Shown: positions 12,526 to 25,364 of the stretch, one piece after another
Numbering within the stretch: position 1 is the first letter of the stretch
Layout of the letters: each line of letters begins with the position of its first letter
DNA from: Dipylidium caninum
Taxonomy: Eukaryota; Platyhelminthes; Cestoda; Cyclophyllidea; Dipylidiidae
NCBI GenBank assembly: GCA_017562135.1
Contig: QEYB01001543.1
Coordinates: 1 to 64,000, forward strand
Direction of reading: 5' to 3'
DNA: 64,000 bases
Translations under genes and position numbers: made by a program
Notes under the pieces: model-generated
Database searches by the model: none
Told to the model about the DNA's origin: nothing
What the model saw: the letters and a program-made list of their open reading frames with translations, nothing else

Positions 12526-13332
12526 ATGCTGCCTTTAGACCACGCCATCGCCACCCCTGATACCCGGGGTCTGAAAGATCCCGTATATTCCGACGTCTAT
12601 CCCCCAGCAGAAGACTCTTTCTTGTTCCTCGATGCATTGGAGAAGGATGCTAATTTTATTAGAAATCAAGTAAAACCTGTTTTTTCCATCGAGGTTGGCT
12701 GCGGCTCTGGTATAATCACGACCTTCTTGTCAAAAATAATTAATCGCCCTTGTTCGTTCTTGTGTATTGACATTTCTAATCAGGTATGAGTTATCCACAT
12801 ATTATCTTCAGGCCTGCAATGCAACGAGGCGTGTTTTTGAGGATAATTTTTCGTCCCATCCTCTTGATGTATTATGTGGCGATCTCTTTTCTTCTATCAG
12901 GTCTTGTCCTCAAGGATTGGCCGATTTAGTACTTTTCAATCCACCGTATTTACCTACGGAAAATAATGAGTTGATTAGTTCAGTCGCGTATGCCGGTGGT
13001 AAAGGAGGAAGACAGGTAGGCATACTCTAATTTTCGTATATCTTATTCATATTTCTAATTATGTCCTCGTTTTCAATTGATGTTATTGGATTCTTTAGGT
13101 TATTGATAGATTCATTGGTCAACTGACATCTATTATATCTAAGTCCGGCGTACTTTATCTCCTTCTCTTACAAGAAAACAATCATAGAGACGTCTCTCAG
13201 CTACTCGACACTTTGTCTGGTGGCCGGTTTTCCAAATCTGTTCTTGTAATTAATCGCCGGTGTGCTAACGAACATCTTTCCGTATATCGATTCTTTGACC
13301 CTATATTTTACCCCAATTCGGAATTTAAATAA
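12526..13332 (+). CDS. N6AMT1: HemK2-type methyltransferase (eRF1 glutamine N5 / protein N6AMT1)
   Basis: The family uses SAM, with a TRM112-type partner, to methylate the Gln of the GGQ motif of release factor eRF1; the human enzyme also methylates histone H4 Lys12. Exons are 12,526-12,783, 12,812-13,015 and 13,099-13,332 (231 residues; human 214). Signatures in order: YSDVYPPAEDSFLFLDAL at the N-terminus, the SAM-binding loop EVGCGSG, the catalytic FNPPY, then AYAGGKGGRQVIDRF. The start at 12,526 gives the length closest to the family; in-frame alternatives lie at 12,514 and (non-ATG or longer) 12,439. The introns are 28 and 83 bases. The next gene starts 71 bases after the stop codon on the same strand. 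Confidence 0.93.
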
Positions 13333-13379
13333 AATATGCCTGTGAAATGTGTTACAGATAATATCATGCTTGAGCAGAT

Positions 13380-13403
13380 TTCATTAAACCTTTGTGTTTA
13401 GAT
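13380..13403 (+). promoter_or_regulatory. Candidate trans-splice acceptor before the LYR gene
   Basis: A T-rich tract ending in TTTAG lies two bases before the ATG at 13,404, and the intercistronic gap from the N6AMT1 stop is only 71 bases. Taeniid cestodes are known to add spliced leaders to a subset of mRNAs and to resolve polycistrons this way, so this is a good candidate acceptor. A cis-spliced 5' leader is the alternative. Confidence 0.45.
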
Positions 13404-13640
13404 ATGCTTAATCGCAATCAATCCTTGGAACTCTTTCGCTCCTTGGTGAAGTATATTCGAACCCTTGAGTACAGTGATTGCAATTATCTTCTTAATCGTG
13501 TCAAAGCAGAATTTCGAAAATCGAACGAAGTCAACGACCCGTCCTATACTAGTTTCCTTCACGAAGTAAATGATACTTGATATGTCATTGTTTTCTTTTA
13601 GAGGGGCATGGCTCTCCTTAAACGGCGTAAATTTATGTGA
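13404..13640 (+). CDS. Small LYR-motif protein, MIEF1-microprotein-like
   Basis: Exons 13,404-13,565 and 13,602-13,640 give 66 residues. The N-terminal third carries the LYR-type signature LELFRSLVKYIR, followed by LEYSDCNYLLNRVKAEFRKS, and a basic C-terminus. LYR proteins bind the mitochondrial acyl carrier protein. From memory, the spacing and the L-x-Y-x-D ... R-x-EFRK pattern fit the ~70-residue human MIEF1 microprotein (L0R8F8), which acts with MALSU1 and mtACP as an anti-association module on the assembling mitochondrial large ribosomal subunit. That function is inferred, not shown. LYRM9 or ETFRF1-like proteins are alternatives; both lack the EFRK pattern at this spacing as I recall them. 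It probably shares a transcript with N6AMT1. Confidence 0.75.
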
Positions 13641-15617
13641 AGAGACGGTTATCTTTGCACTTTTGTGCTGTTACTAAATAGAGTACTCTCTCTGGGTGAT
13701 CTAAATTTTTTTTGAAAAGGCTTCTTTTGACTGCATTTTATTTTACCACATTAAGTCATAATTTGTCTTATTTCCTGTTTGCACATTCAAGCCCGCCTGG
13801 ACTCATGCGACGAGGTTGCGGTTGTGTTGCATGTCTTGTTATTAGTACTATTCATCCGCGAAGAGCTTGTTTTCCGCGTCATTGTTATCTAGTTCCCAAT
13901 TGCTGACTTGTGACCTTTGCTTTTAACTGCATGAACATAGATGAGTCTATATGGACTGTTTCGTCTACGCACGAAGATATATATGAAACGTCGATTTTCT
14001 CTGCATACATAAGCATCTTTGAGTTGATTTCGATCAGAATTTTCAAGCGTTTTTTGCATCGAACGCACAATCTTTTTCTCCTCATATCTGTAAAATAGAA
14101 AACAAAAAAAAATTAAGTGGTTGTTTGGGAGCCCCATAAATGCAATCTAAAGCCTCTGCGGAAATACCTTGATGCGTCAGTGCCTTTGATTTCGCCACAT
14201 GGTTCATAAGCCAGACCTTTCCTGGATGATAGTCCCAACACTAATTGCCTACTGATAACTTCTGATTTTGCATCGCGAGGGATGCGACTGCCACGTAGTG
14301 TGCATACAGACTTAATAATGAAGATACTTTGGGCTAGCTCGACTAAAGGGTGTTTAATGATAGGATGTGTCGGAATCGGGCGCGTATTGGGTAAGTGGTG
14401 CGAGCTGAAATAGGGTAGTAGACATGGCGTTTTCAATCCTTCATGGCAGATTCATCACTACTGGATGTATAGGCAAGTGGTGTAGCCTTGCGAAGATGTA
14501 ACTGCCTTCAAAGAGAGCGGTGTGTCAAATGCGTGAGTTGGCGGGTTTCCACCTAGCTGATTAGAATTAAAAAAGTACGTTAACATAGGCGTTGATGGGC
14601 GTATGGAATGGGTTAGTTCATCACTTTTTTAAAGTCGGTAATGACAACGATTAACACGTTGGACAAAACGGCCAAAAGACTGCTGTAGGATTTCCATTTT
14701 TGTCTGGCAGCAGTACATTGAATTACAAATAAGAAGTGTAGTTCATTACTGGAGTGCGTGTCTTGCCTTTACAAAGAGAAACCCTTGTTGATGCACAAAA
14801 CAATAAGAATAGCTGTTGCAATCCATCGCCTCCACAGAAGCAATTAGTCTCTGGTAAAGATGGCTTTGATGCTCAATGCCCTGCTTGTACGAAAAAGATT
14901 TTCATAATTCAATCACCAAGGCCTACTTCGTCCCATTGGAATATGGAAACATGTCTGTTATGTGCTCACTAACTCATAATTCAAACAAATAATTTACGGG
15001 CTGACCACCAGGAATATTGTGGCACACTGGCCTCATTATAAGGAAGTGTGATTAGTTTCGAATGTCAAAAGTAGTTGATAGTTGTGAAAGGCTAAAGTTA
15101 TTCATCATGCCTTCCGTTCCCCATATCATCGGTTGAAGTTTGGCCGTACCTTAACAATGGCATCCTTATGGATGCAATAGAGGTTCTTTATAGGTCATTA
15201 CGAAAACAAATGGCGTTTTTGCGCAAATCTTTTCCTTTACCCAATCTTTTACCAAGTGGGTAGTCGTGTTCAAGAAATCAGCAAAGAAAAATAATGGCGG
15301 CATTGTTAGAAGGAGCAAGACCGAAATTTGTCGATACTAGCTTTGACGTGTTACATTATTAGCCTTGTTCCACGCTCACAATGCCATGGCCTTAATTCGT
15401 CATTGGGACGGGAACTTAGAGAGCGTATGGAAAACATTGACTTTTAGGCTGTAATAAAAAGCAGTATGGAAATATAATTTTTAAATCATTTTTGGTCAAA
15501 AGTCTAATCTTAGATAGTGGGAACGTATTCGAGAAACTGTTGCATTTGTTTATACTGGTGATCGGTAGAAATTTCGACTCAATTGCATTTTTGCGCTAAG
15601 TACACCCAGTCGTCGTC
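13641..15617. other. Intergenic region, nothing recognised
   Basis: Almost 2 kb between the LYR gene and 14-3-3. Short open frames (for example 14,113-14,436 minus) have no convincing splice context or family resemblance. It should include the 14-3-3 promoter near its right end. Confidence 0.5.
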
Positions 15618-16466
15618 ATGTCCGCCCTCAACAAACGGGAAGAGAATGTGTACATGGCAAAGCTGTGTGAACAGTGCGAGCGCTACGACGGTATTTTCTT
15701 CATAAAGTGTAGTTATCTGATTATAGAAATGGTTAAGGCGATGAAAGAAGTTTTGGAATCCGGAGCAGATCTTTCTGTTGAAGAGAGAAACCTTCTGTCA
15801 GTCGCCTATAAGAACGTCGTTGGTGCACGTCGAAGCTCCTGGCGCGTTATTAGCAGCATTGAACAGAAGCACGATGGTGACTCCAAGATGCAGATCGCAA
15901 AGAAAGTCCGTTCGGAAATTGAAAAGGAACTAAACGCCACCTGTCGAGAGATCCTTGATCTTCTTGACAAGACTCTCATTCCTGCGGCCTCAAGTCCGGA
16001 GTCAAAGATTTTCTTCCTTAAGATGTTAGTTGTCTCTTTTTCCGCTAATTGCATATAGGAAGGGTGATTATTACCGCTATGTTGCCGAGTTTTGCACCGG
16101 CGACGAGCGCAAACAGGCATCCGATAATAGCCTAACTGCGTACAAAAGCGCTACGGATATCGCTGAATCGGATATGCAAACCACCCATCCTATTCGCCTT
16201 GGTCTCGCTCTTAATTTCTCCGTTTTCTATTATGAAATTATGAACAATCCCAAACGCGCATGCGAGCTGGCTAAAAAAGCTTTTGATGATGCAGTTGCCG
16301 AACTTGACACATTACCGGAAGAGAGCTATAAAGATGCGACTCTCATTATGCAACTCTTGCGCGACAACCTGACCTTATGGAATAGCGACACTGGTGAGTT
16401 TTTATTTATAACGTCTTATACATTTAAGGTGATAACGATGCTGCTGAACCGCCGAAAGCTGAATGA
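15618..16466 (+). CDS. 14-3-3 protein
   Basis: 14-3-3 proteins are cytosolic dimeric adaptors that bind phospho-Ser/Thr motifs of kinases, ion pumps and transcription factors. Exons 15,618-15,690, 15,727-16,024, 16,059-16,393 and 16,429-16,466 join in frame to 247 residues, the usual family length. Signature 1 appears as [20 protein letters not shown], with Lys and Arg of the phosphopeptide pocket, and signature 2 as [18 protein letters not shown]. The acidic C-terminus is [12 protein letters not shown]. All three introns are 34-36 bases. Flatworm 14-3-3 paralogues are numerous, so I do not assign an isoform. The frame is clean here, unlike several neighbours. Confidence 0.95.
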
Positions 16467-18084
16467 AATAATGAATCTTCGGAGTTTATAGCTCTAAGCT
16501 CGCTTTCAACAGATCAGTTAATTAAATAAACTTTCTTACGAGACTGACTTGTTCATTGCATTAATGGTTATTAAGTCTGCCAAATATATGTCGTGGTGCT
16601 ATAGACTGTTTGTTTGTTTCTCTGGTTAATCTTAGCGTTTGGTCGCTCTTCCGCGTCCTGCGGTGTTAGGTGGCAAGTTGTTAGGGGCTACTAGACAGTC
16701 GTCGTCAAGCCCTTGGGGTATTAAGCGATTTCTCCTTTTGGCGCTTGGGGTTTGTTTTAAGGCCATGGTGCGTCCGTGGCTTCGGCTTTTATTCGGTCCC
16801 ACTGGGGTTCAGCACATCACGTTCGATTGAGGCTTTCACAATGTAAACGTGTTGCCATTCGTGGGATAATCTGAGCGTTTCAACAACGAATTGGCATTTG
16901 TCTGTCCTTCGATGCCAGCCCTAACAAGTAATTTTAAAGTTGTCTGACAGTTGTGTGCTTAAGGCGTTTCAGTACTATCCTTTTACTCTGAGTTCTATCG
17001 GGGCCCCAAAAAGGTTTTTCCTCCTTTTGGACCTTTTCTGATCCGACTCATCATATTGGTATTCTTTCGTGTTATACTGTCTGTTGACTTTGGCAGCCAC
17101 GTGTCCAAGGCTTCCGGTTCATTTTGCTTGGTCTCCACCTTTGTTAACGCATTACCCAACTTTCGTATCGGCGAAATCAAAATGGGCAATAAGGTAGAGT
17201 GCAAGTACACTTTTCGGTATTCTATTACGATTTGATATTCCCCCTTTCGTCTTGTTAACCTCATGATGGCAAACTTCCTATTCGCCACATAGTTGCCTAG
17301 TTAACTGCTCATCAATCAAGTATACGTACGTTTGGCAAACACATGGTAAACTAATTCGCTTTCTTATTGTGGAATCAGCAACCTCTTTAGCTAGGTGGTA
17401 TTGTAACCTACTACGTCTTTTCCAGTCATATCCCCTGCCTCATCACCGACAAATGTACTCATCTGAACGTCATTCCTCTCCCGAGTGCTATGCTTGCTCG
17501 CTCTACCGCTAAGTGAAGACGCCAGATTCTTTACTTTGTTAAGTATGCGACGTGTGACGTTAAACGTGGCAGTTAATTAGGTAGGTTTAAATGCATTTTG
17601 GATGGGATTTGTAATAACCAACCCACTCCCCTTGGAATTCCCCTGGATCTTTCTATTTCTTCCCCAAATTATAAAGTCAACAAGCCTTCATGCATTTCCC
17701 CACCACAGCAAACACTAACGCACGTGCAGGCAGCGGTCACCATGCCCATGAATTCACGTACGCGTATAGGGTAGTTTGGATGTAGACTCCCACGTACTAT
17801 TGGCTCCTTCCTTTTTGTCTCCCCTCTGATTGGTCGCTGGCATTGACGTCAAGATGCAGCACTCGTGTCGCTTCTGCAGCTTGCCAAATCATCGACCAAT
17901 TGTCTCATGTGCAGTCGTGCTTGTATGCGCTTTCTCCATGCTGCGTGGATTAGTCAGTGCTGCGTGTGTGTGTGTGTTTGCTTCGTGTGGGTTTTTTATA
18001 ACTAACCCACGCGCACTCACAAAATAATCCTTATTGGCATATACAACCCCAAGGAGACGGGACGTACGCATACATAAACAAATA

Positions 18085-18618
18085 TCAACATTGCAAATAC
18101 AATTGGTGCGGTGGTTGACAAATAAAAAATCCTAAATGAAAGGAAGTGTCCCAGTGAGTTTTATATTGTGCCCTCAAGTGGCGGCGAAATGTCTCTTCTT
18201 TCCAGTTAGTGCTTCCCCCGACCTGTGTGACGTAGGTGCTTGCGAACGTGATGGTTTTAAGTATGGTAAACGAACAATAGAACACAGGCACACACTGCCG
18301 TGACGATTCTAACATTGGTAGTAGATTCGTTGAATCAAAGTTTAGTTGGGACGGGCCGAGCTCTTCAGAATGGTATTGTCGTGTGGATTGGCTCCACCAG
18401 TATACCTGGCGCAATCCCCACTTAATGTCAAAGGTAACATTACATGCCCAAAGGAGTGAGTGGGCGGTTAAATTTACGCCACTAATGTTGGTGTCACTGT
18501 AACACGTCCAAATGACCTCCATAAGTACGCCGCCACATTTTACTTTCTTTGGCATAATGTCTAACCAATTTCTTGAAAAATTTGTTGTGACAGGGCAAAA
18601 TGATCCGGAATTTATCAA
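18085..18618 (-). other. 177-codon open frame, unrecognised
   Basis: A single long open frame with ATG start and stop, isolated in gene-poor DNA. The translation has four potential N-glycosylation motifs in its first half (NFS, NIS, NLT, NVT) but no clear signal peptide or membrane segment and no family I recognise. Length alone is weak evidence in a 64 kb window. It may be chance or a remnant. Confidence 0.15.
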
Positions 18619-21600
18619 ATAGCTCTAAGTTCATATTGGTGATTGAGACTACTTCACGCCGTTTTAGTATATATCCACACCAGATATCAATCAGAATGAA
18701 GTGTTAGCGATTAAATATAGGTATGTGAAAATTTGTAACGCGAGTCCCGTGTCAGTGCCATTTACTTGCAACTAACTGACAGTGCGCTAGCCAACAATAG
18801 TGTAGCTCGCCCTTACACTAGTTGGGCGGATCACGTAGCCAACTTTCGCCAAAGAGCGAGCTCGAGAGCCAGCTCACGGAAAAGCATAGATTTGCATCCA
18901 AATTGAATAAAGCACCTTCACATTACCATGTCAACGAAAAATGAGGGGGCTTTCAAGCCCAGCTATCATTGGCTCGATTGGTGAAATTGGCTCCCTCCTG
19001 GCGAGAGGCACATTAGCAACTATTTCGCAGAATAATTGTGATAAAAAAACTGAGCCTCACTGCTAGGCGAAAATGAGACAAATTTATAAGCTCATCGTCA
19101 TTCCAGTAATCCTGGTTACTCTTTCGTTTAAATACATTCTCTCAATGGAGGGAAAAGGGCGAGCTGGACGGCAGATAAAACTTAGTTTTCTCTAAAACTG
19201 GGTTGAAGGTTGCAATGACCAAGGGGTGAATGACACGACTATCACATGTACGGCAGCCCCGGTGTTCAGACCACACACCCGGCATGCCTGTCGGGTCACA
19301 AGGTCATCTGGATGCGGGGGAGTTGAGAAACTTTGGCTACATGTTCAACCCATGCCTCAACTATATCACAAGGTAGATCGTTATCGTAACGCTTGATGAG
19401 TACATCCCCCCAACCCCCAGGAGGTTGAGGGCTTGGAAATTGTCATACTAGCCATTCGATGTTTGTCTTATGATTGCACTGAATCTCAAACAGGCTCTGT
19501 ACCTGTGCACTAGGTTGCATTAACGAGTGATTAAATTCCGACTAGACCGTAAAATTACAAGGATGCCGCACAATGTCATCGTTTGCGTTTCGTCAAGCCG
19601 GCTCAAGCGGCGCTGATTTCGGTCGCATTGCAGGGAATTTAAATAAGTGTGCAAGAGGACAAGCAAATTGCGCTTAGTGTTTAGTGCATCTTTGTTAATG
19701 GGATAATAACGCGAGGATAAAGGCTTGACAGACACTATAGCGGCAACACACAATTGCGTGCTCAGTTATTGCGTCAACCATGTTGTGGGTCAATGTTGAA
19801 GTCTGTTGATGAAAATTGTGCATGAATGACTGCTTGTAAAGTAGAATATTCGCGAGGCGTTGCATAGTCAGTAGTAGCATCTCGGTCAGCCGCCTCTTTT
19901 GGAAAGTGAAGCCAAATGAATCATCGAAATGAAAGTGTGAATTAACCATGAGCAACATTGCGGATCCTCTTTCCATGCAGCGGAATCGCTACTACTTCGA
20001 GTGTCTTACATCTTAATCCTTTTTACCCAACACCGATTCACCACACGCCGCTTACGCAACCTCATTCTATTTGACATTACCATCCACTTTTGGGTTCCTA
20101 CCACACTCTTCTCCCACCACTTTAGACAATGAGTTACTTTTCACCAAAAATTTATCTCTGCCTAAATATTCCTGGACGATAACCTCGTCAGGGAGGTGAC
20201 ACAATGGGAAGACCCCTTCGCCGGTCACATTTTTAGTAACATTTACCTCACTGAACCGAGAGGTGGCAAATATTTAGGTGGCAGTGGAGGAAAGGATGCT
20301 AATCATCGCACTAACGAATGCTTCGAAGTGTGTGTGGGTGCATTTTTGGTGCTCTCCGAATTATTTATGTTTTTCACTATTGAGCCTCCTTTAAAAGCTC
20401 TGTCTTCAGGGAGGAAGTGTCAGTATGGTCGTCCTAATCAAGAATCTTCGACCCTTCTACAACCGCTCCTGACGTTTTAATTGCAGGAAAGAGCGAACTA
20501 CCACACTGTCCGGAGTTGCGGATTCCGACAGCTCAGTTTGGCGAGCGACTAACACACGCCGAGGCTTTTAGATCTCCCCACCATCCTCCTCTCCCTTAAC
20601 CCTGCCTATACTTGCTAAAAGAGCCTATGAATAAAAAAGGGCATTACCGTGACAGATGGTCTGGTAGTCGCAGTTGTCAACCTGTTGCCCAGTTACAATA
20701 CCATCAGGATGAGACGGTATTTACTCGTTCGGTGCTTTTTTTCTCCTTGGTGCCTTTTTAAGTATTTGGTTGGCAAATTTTTTGCTGATTTCTTTTACAA
20801 TTGTTTAGGCGGTGTCATAATTTCACGTTCATAAAATTTTGATTTTTGACATTAAAAGAAATTGAAATCGGCGCGATTTGGCATCATTTGATTCATTAAG
20901 AATTTTACCACTTAGGGAATTCTGCAAGGAGCGACGAAATAAATGGTGGTCGGGACGGCTATGTGTCAAATCGAGTAATTTTTGGCGAGTAACCAAAGAG
21001 GCTGGAAACTTTGTATTATCACGGTCGAAAACAACATCCTTACGATTTCCCCTTTTGGCCAATTTGCTCGAGCTATTGAACGAAACCGTTTGACTTGATC
21101 GTTTGGTTTTTAAGTAAAAACTTAAAGTGCAAAATTCTTTTGTAATCTCATCAGACTGACAGAATAACCCTTTTTAGGGAACACTTGCTTTCGACGCAGT
21201 CTGGGCTGGTGGTTCATCCGGCATCACCCACAATCTCTCCCGATTAACGCTGTTTTAAACTATTCTAGTGTGTTGCATTTCAGTTGCGAAGCGCAGATGC
21301 TAATGCTAGTGAGGAAAGCCTGTTAAGTCTTCTGTTCCATTCGTGGATGAGATACACTAAGCTCCTCTGTACTAACACGTGTTGTACTCCGACAATCTCA
21401 ATCGACAATGACCTTGATTGACGTGCGTTGAGGATTTTTCACTAAAATCTCACCAGAACGAAATGTGGCGAACCAATTTCGACACTGCCTTTCTTTCAAA
21501 CCTCCATTCCCATCTACGGCCCATTTTTGTGTGTGCTTACGATGCGGTTTTGCTTTTCGAGAATAATAAAATATATCTGAAATGCATATCGTGTCCTTAC

Positions 21601-23580
21601 ATTTTCAATTTAAATAATAACAAAACTACACAAAGAAATAACGTATTTTTTATACTAAATGAAAGGTTAAAGTCCAATCGATGGAAAAAAAACCGGTTAG
21701 GTATTTAGAACACGTTAACGAAACAAAGAAAATTGTAAAATCCATCTGACGACAAAATCCGCAATCACTTAATCGCCAAGGGAATATTTAATGGGTGCGT
21801 GAGTGAAATTGCTTTTTGCCTAATCGAAGAAGTGGACTCCTCCCACTCCCTCTGTTCATTGCGGTATAAGTAGCCATGGCAACGTGATGTAACCTTAAAC
21901 TCTCAAATTGCCTTCTTCCCCTCTCCAGTCGGTCATTTTGCGTAACAGCTACACTGCCGTCTTGTAAAAGCATTTTATTCCAAACAGAGCCTTTAGTACT
22001 GCTCTTCTCCTTCTCCTCCTCAAGTGTTGTCATGTGGTTGCGCTCCACCCCTGGATGACAAGTGTCTTCCTACAACTTAAGTTGGTAGCTTAAGACTAGG
22101 TGGAGGGGGTAGGGGGATATGACCCCCCTTGCCCCAACTCTTCGCCATTTCATCCCAATTCATGACATAAGAAACGAAGCAAGAGGTGAAGGCGCAATTA
22201 ACGGTCTTAACTACTGGCGGCTTTCGTGTTTAAACCATTACCGTTAATTATCGTGGTCCTCTGCGGAGCTGTAGTTACACATTTTGACGAGTCGGTCAGG
22301 TAAATAACTAATCCCATTAGCATTTCACACAGTGACTAGTTTCTCTTAGCTCGGCTGCACACTCGTCAGATTGACCGAGTTTCGCCGCATCCTAAACAGG
22401 CCTAGAAGGGGTGATGTGTTCCGGACTTGATAGTCCATGTTCAGATGAATGGCTTTTCTTTCCACCCCTTCCATTTACACTTATTAAGATGGTAGAGTCG
22501 TCAAATACCGCATAGTAAATGTGACGAGGTGCTTCGACACGTTTACACGGTTATGTGCACAGTGCGACGTGTAAGGAAAGAAGAAGAAGGAAGAAGCAAC
22601 GAAAACCTCCATCTACCGGGTGAAAAAAACGACTCCACTACCAGGAGACACATAGGATAGACCCATGAATTAAAAGGTTCAGTAAGAAGGATCCTAAGGG
22701 GTGGGGAAACTTCATCCCTCCGATGAGCGTAACCATCCACTTAGTCTTCGACCTCTCGAGAGGTGAAGAAAGAAAGCATGATGATGACAATTTGACTCTA
22801 TGAAGAAATGGAATGTTCAAGGTCGGAAGGGGTAAGCATCATTTTTAGTTTCCGAATGGTCTCATGAATTTCATGAATTAAGTGAACTTTATGTTAATGT
22901 AGACAGCTTTCACACTTTCTGATTTCATAAACTTACGCATGATACAATGACAATCAGAATGTTGTGGATTTTGGATGTGCCATTCTTTCGGATGCGTCGC
23001 GGCTAAGGGAGAGTCGAGGTCCGGGGCAAATTATCGACCCACCTTGAGGAGGCAAAGACAATTTTCTCCAGAAAAAAAGTTTCACTAGAGTCTAAGTGAC
23101 AAAGTCCGGCTTGAATGGTAATAAAGCATGCGTTCTATGTCAGACATGATTACATGAAGATGTGGCGATTTTGAAGCGGCGGGATTTGGATGGGCCCGCC
23201 TTAACTAAGGCATCAACCTGGAACAAGTTAATGATTGCTGATACTTGTTCCCGTTAGGGATATGGATGTTTGCAAGAAATGATTAGTGCCTATCAGTACT
23301 ATCCCCATTTTCGACACGCATTGATTGTCAAAATGCAGTGCATTTGAAGTTGTGTAAACAAAACGTGACGGATTAGCATTCGGGTAAAGAGACAGCGAGA
23401 GATGGAGACAGGATGTAATGGATGCAAGTTTGCCCTTGGTAAGCCTTTCAAATGCGGAGTCCACAGACACTGAAGTAGAAGAGAGTGGTCTGCCAGAGAA
23501 CACGTCGAGGTAGGCCCAATTTGCGACAATTTCTCCAACAAACTCGTGAATTCTCACTATGGCAGGATTGTCCCACTTAC

Positions 23581-23933
23581 CGTCCTAGTCACGACAGCCT
23601 CAACAGGAATCCATTTTTCTAATGGATAGTTCCAAGAGTCACTGTAGTTCTGGTCTTTCCGGTTATTCACCCTCTCACTTGTACTAATGACTTTGAAATA
23701 TATGAATTTTCCTCTAATCTTAAAGTAAAATATCCTTCTCGTATTCTGATAAGTGCTTTCAGGCCTGACTGGTATAATCTGAGACAAGGATAAGTGCAAT
23801 GTGTCACCTTGATCCAAACCTTGCTGCAAAAAGGGTGTGATTTGATTTAAAGGGTCGTTCGCTATGGGGACTCCATGAATATACCCTCGCGAAATAAGGA
23901 ATTTCTTTGGATTATGTTGTTTCATCACAGCAA
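23581..23933 (-). CDS. Possible lone internal exon, unrecognised
   Basis: The minus strand is open for 117 codons, from an acceptor-like TCCCAG before 23,933 to a consensus donor ACG|GTAAGT after 23,581, and the frame ends exactly in phase 0 at the donor. The translated stretch is of balanced, protein-like composition (VPIANDPLNQITPF, KFIYFKVISTSERVNN). I do not recognise a family and could not link it to a following exon: the nearest open frame (23,228-23,557) does not join in phase across the short gap. It may be a real exon of an uncharacterised gene or a remnant. Confidence 0.3.
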
Positions 23934-25364
23934 CTGGGATGTATAATAATCCGACAAATTTAATAGCTCCACTTTTAATTCAAAATGGGATAGAATAGCG
24001 AATATGAAGGTGTCATTTTTCTTGTTCCCACTAAGGCCGTCGCAACAATCTAAAGTTTGTTTATCAAAGCCACTTTATTTGACGGCACAAAATGAAATAT
24101 GTTTCGCCACCCAGGTAGAGGGACGAAATGATGTAAGACGGCGCACTAAACCAACTCAGAAGGTAGATTGGAAGGCAGAATAGTTGCATCAACGAAAATT
24201 AAGCAACTTTATATGCCCCGAGGCTGGATTCAAATTCATGTGCGGCAAATTCTACAATAGATAGAGAAAAACTAATGTGGCTAACGAGGGTCAATTTTCA
24301 TGTGGCCTAATGAAACACAGAATCACCTCTTCAATATGTGGCGAATTTTGGAATATTTCTCAAAACCCATTGCCCTACTGAATATTACAAGTAGAGAGAA
24401 TCGAATTCAGACGAACTTTCATTAAAACCAGCCAAAATGACGGGACATTCGGTCAAAATCTACGCTACCCTCTCAAGCTACAAATCCTTTGCCATCATTG
24501 CAAAAGTGATAGTTAAGTGTACGCTGATCACAGTGATGAAAACTCCACGGTGGTGATATCGAAGAGACGATGGCGTTGCTTTTCATATCACGGAAATGAA
24601 AAATTGGACGTAGGGGATCCCGTGAAATTGTGAAGGCTAGCATATTATGGGCGTGGCTTAGAGCTTGAGAAACTCCCAAGACAATGGAAGCGTGCACCGG
24701 GCATAATTATTTAATGCGGTAAAACAAATAAGGGCTGAGGAATATCAACGTCGACTCTATCAACCGTGGTAAGTTAAATGAAACACAGAACGTAATTATT
24801 TTAGTTAATTTGCCATTCTGAGCTAAATATTTAATGATGGAATGCATATAAACAGTTCTATTAGGGAAAATATTAAGTGAGTTTTCCACCCACACCAATT
24901 TGCCTCCAACCATCACACGAGAATTCAGCGAGAAGGGGAAATAGTGCTTAAATTCACATTATATAAATAATGGAACGAAATTTTTTTCCAAAACCATTGG
25001 TTGAGAAGTTCACTTATAATTATTTAATGTGCCCTCCTCTGTTATTCGGCAAACATAATCTAACAAAATTACCATGATTTAGGCTGTAATTTTGAACGAA
25101 AATACAAAATTTGTAATTTGTGCTCAAACACGCAGGCGTGAGTGGTTACTTGGAAAATTGTTAGCACTGATACAATTGCACAAATGGACAAGTAATTTAG
25201 CTAATTCCATTTAAGTGAAATAAAATATTACTACCACCACTTTAGAAAAGTTTAATCTCCTGAGTGCATAAAATAACAAAGCCGTAAATTGTATAAATCC
25301 CTCTGGAGGTCCTTGTTAAAGTTTTGCCTCGGCGTTAGCCCGCGCTCTTAGTTCGCCGTTTCAC

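Larger units (their letters stand above)
16467..25364. other. 8.9 kb gene-poor region
   Basis: Between 14-3-3 and RPS17 I find no gene I can name. The composition is mixed, with short TG-rich and AT-rich patches. Two open frames worth noting are listed separately (18,085-18,618 and 23,581-23,933). No transposase, reverse transcriptase or LTR pair was recognised. It may hold non-coding RNA, regulatory DNA or decayed repeats. Confidence 0.5.

Noticed and set aside
14113..14436. 107-codon minus-strand open frame
   Set aside because: No recognised motif, no splice context, and located in intergenic DNA with several equally long random frames.
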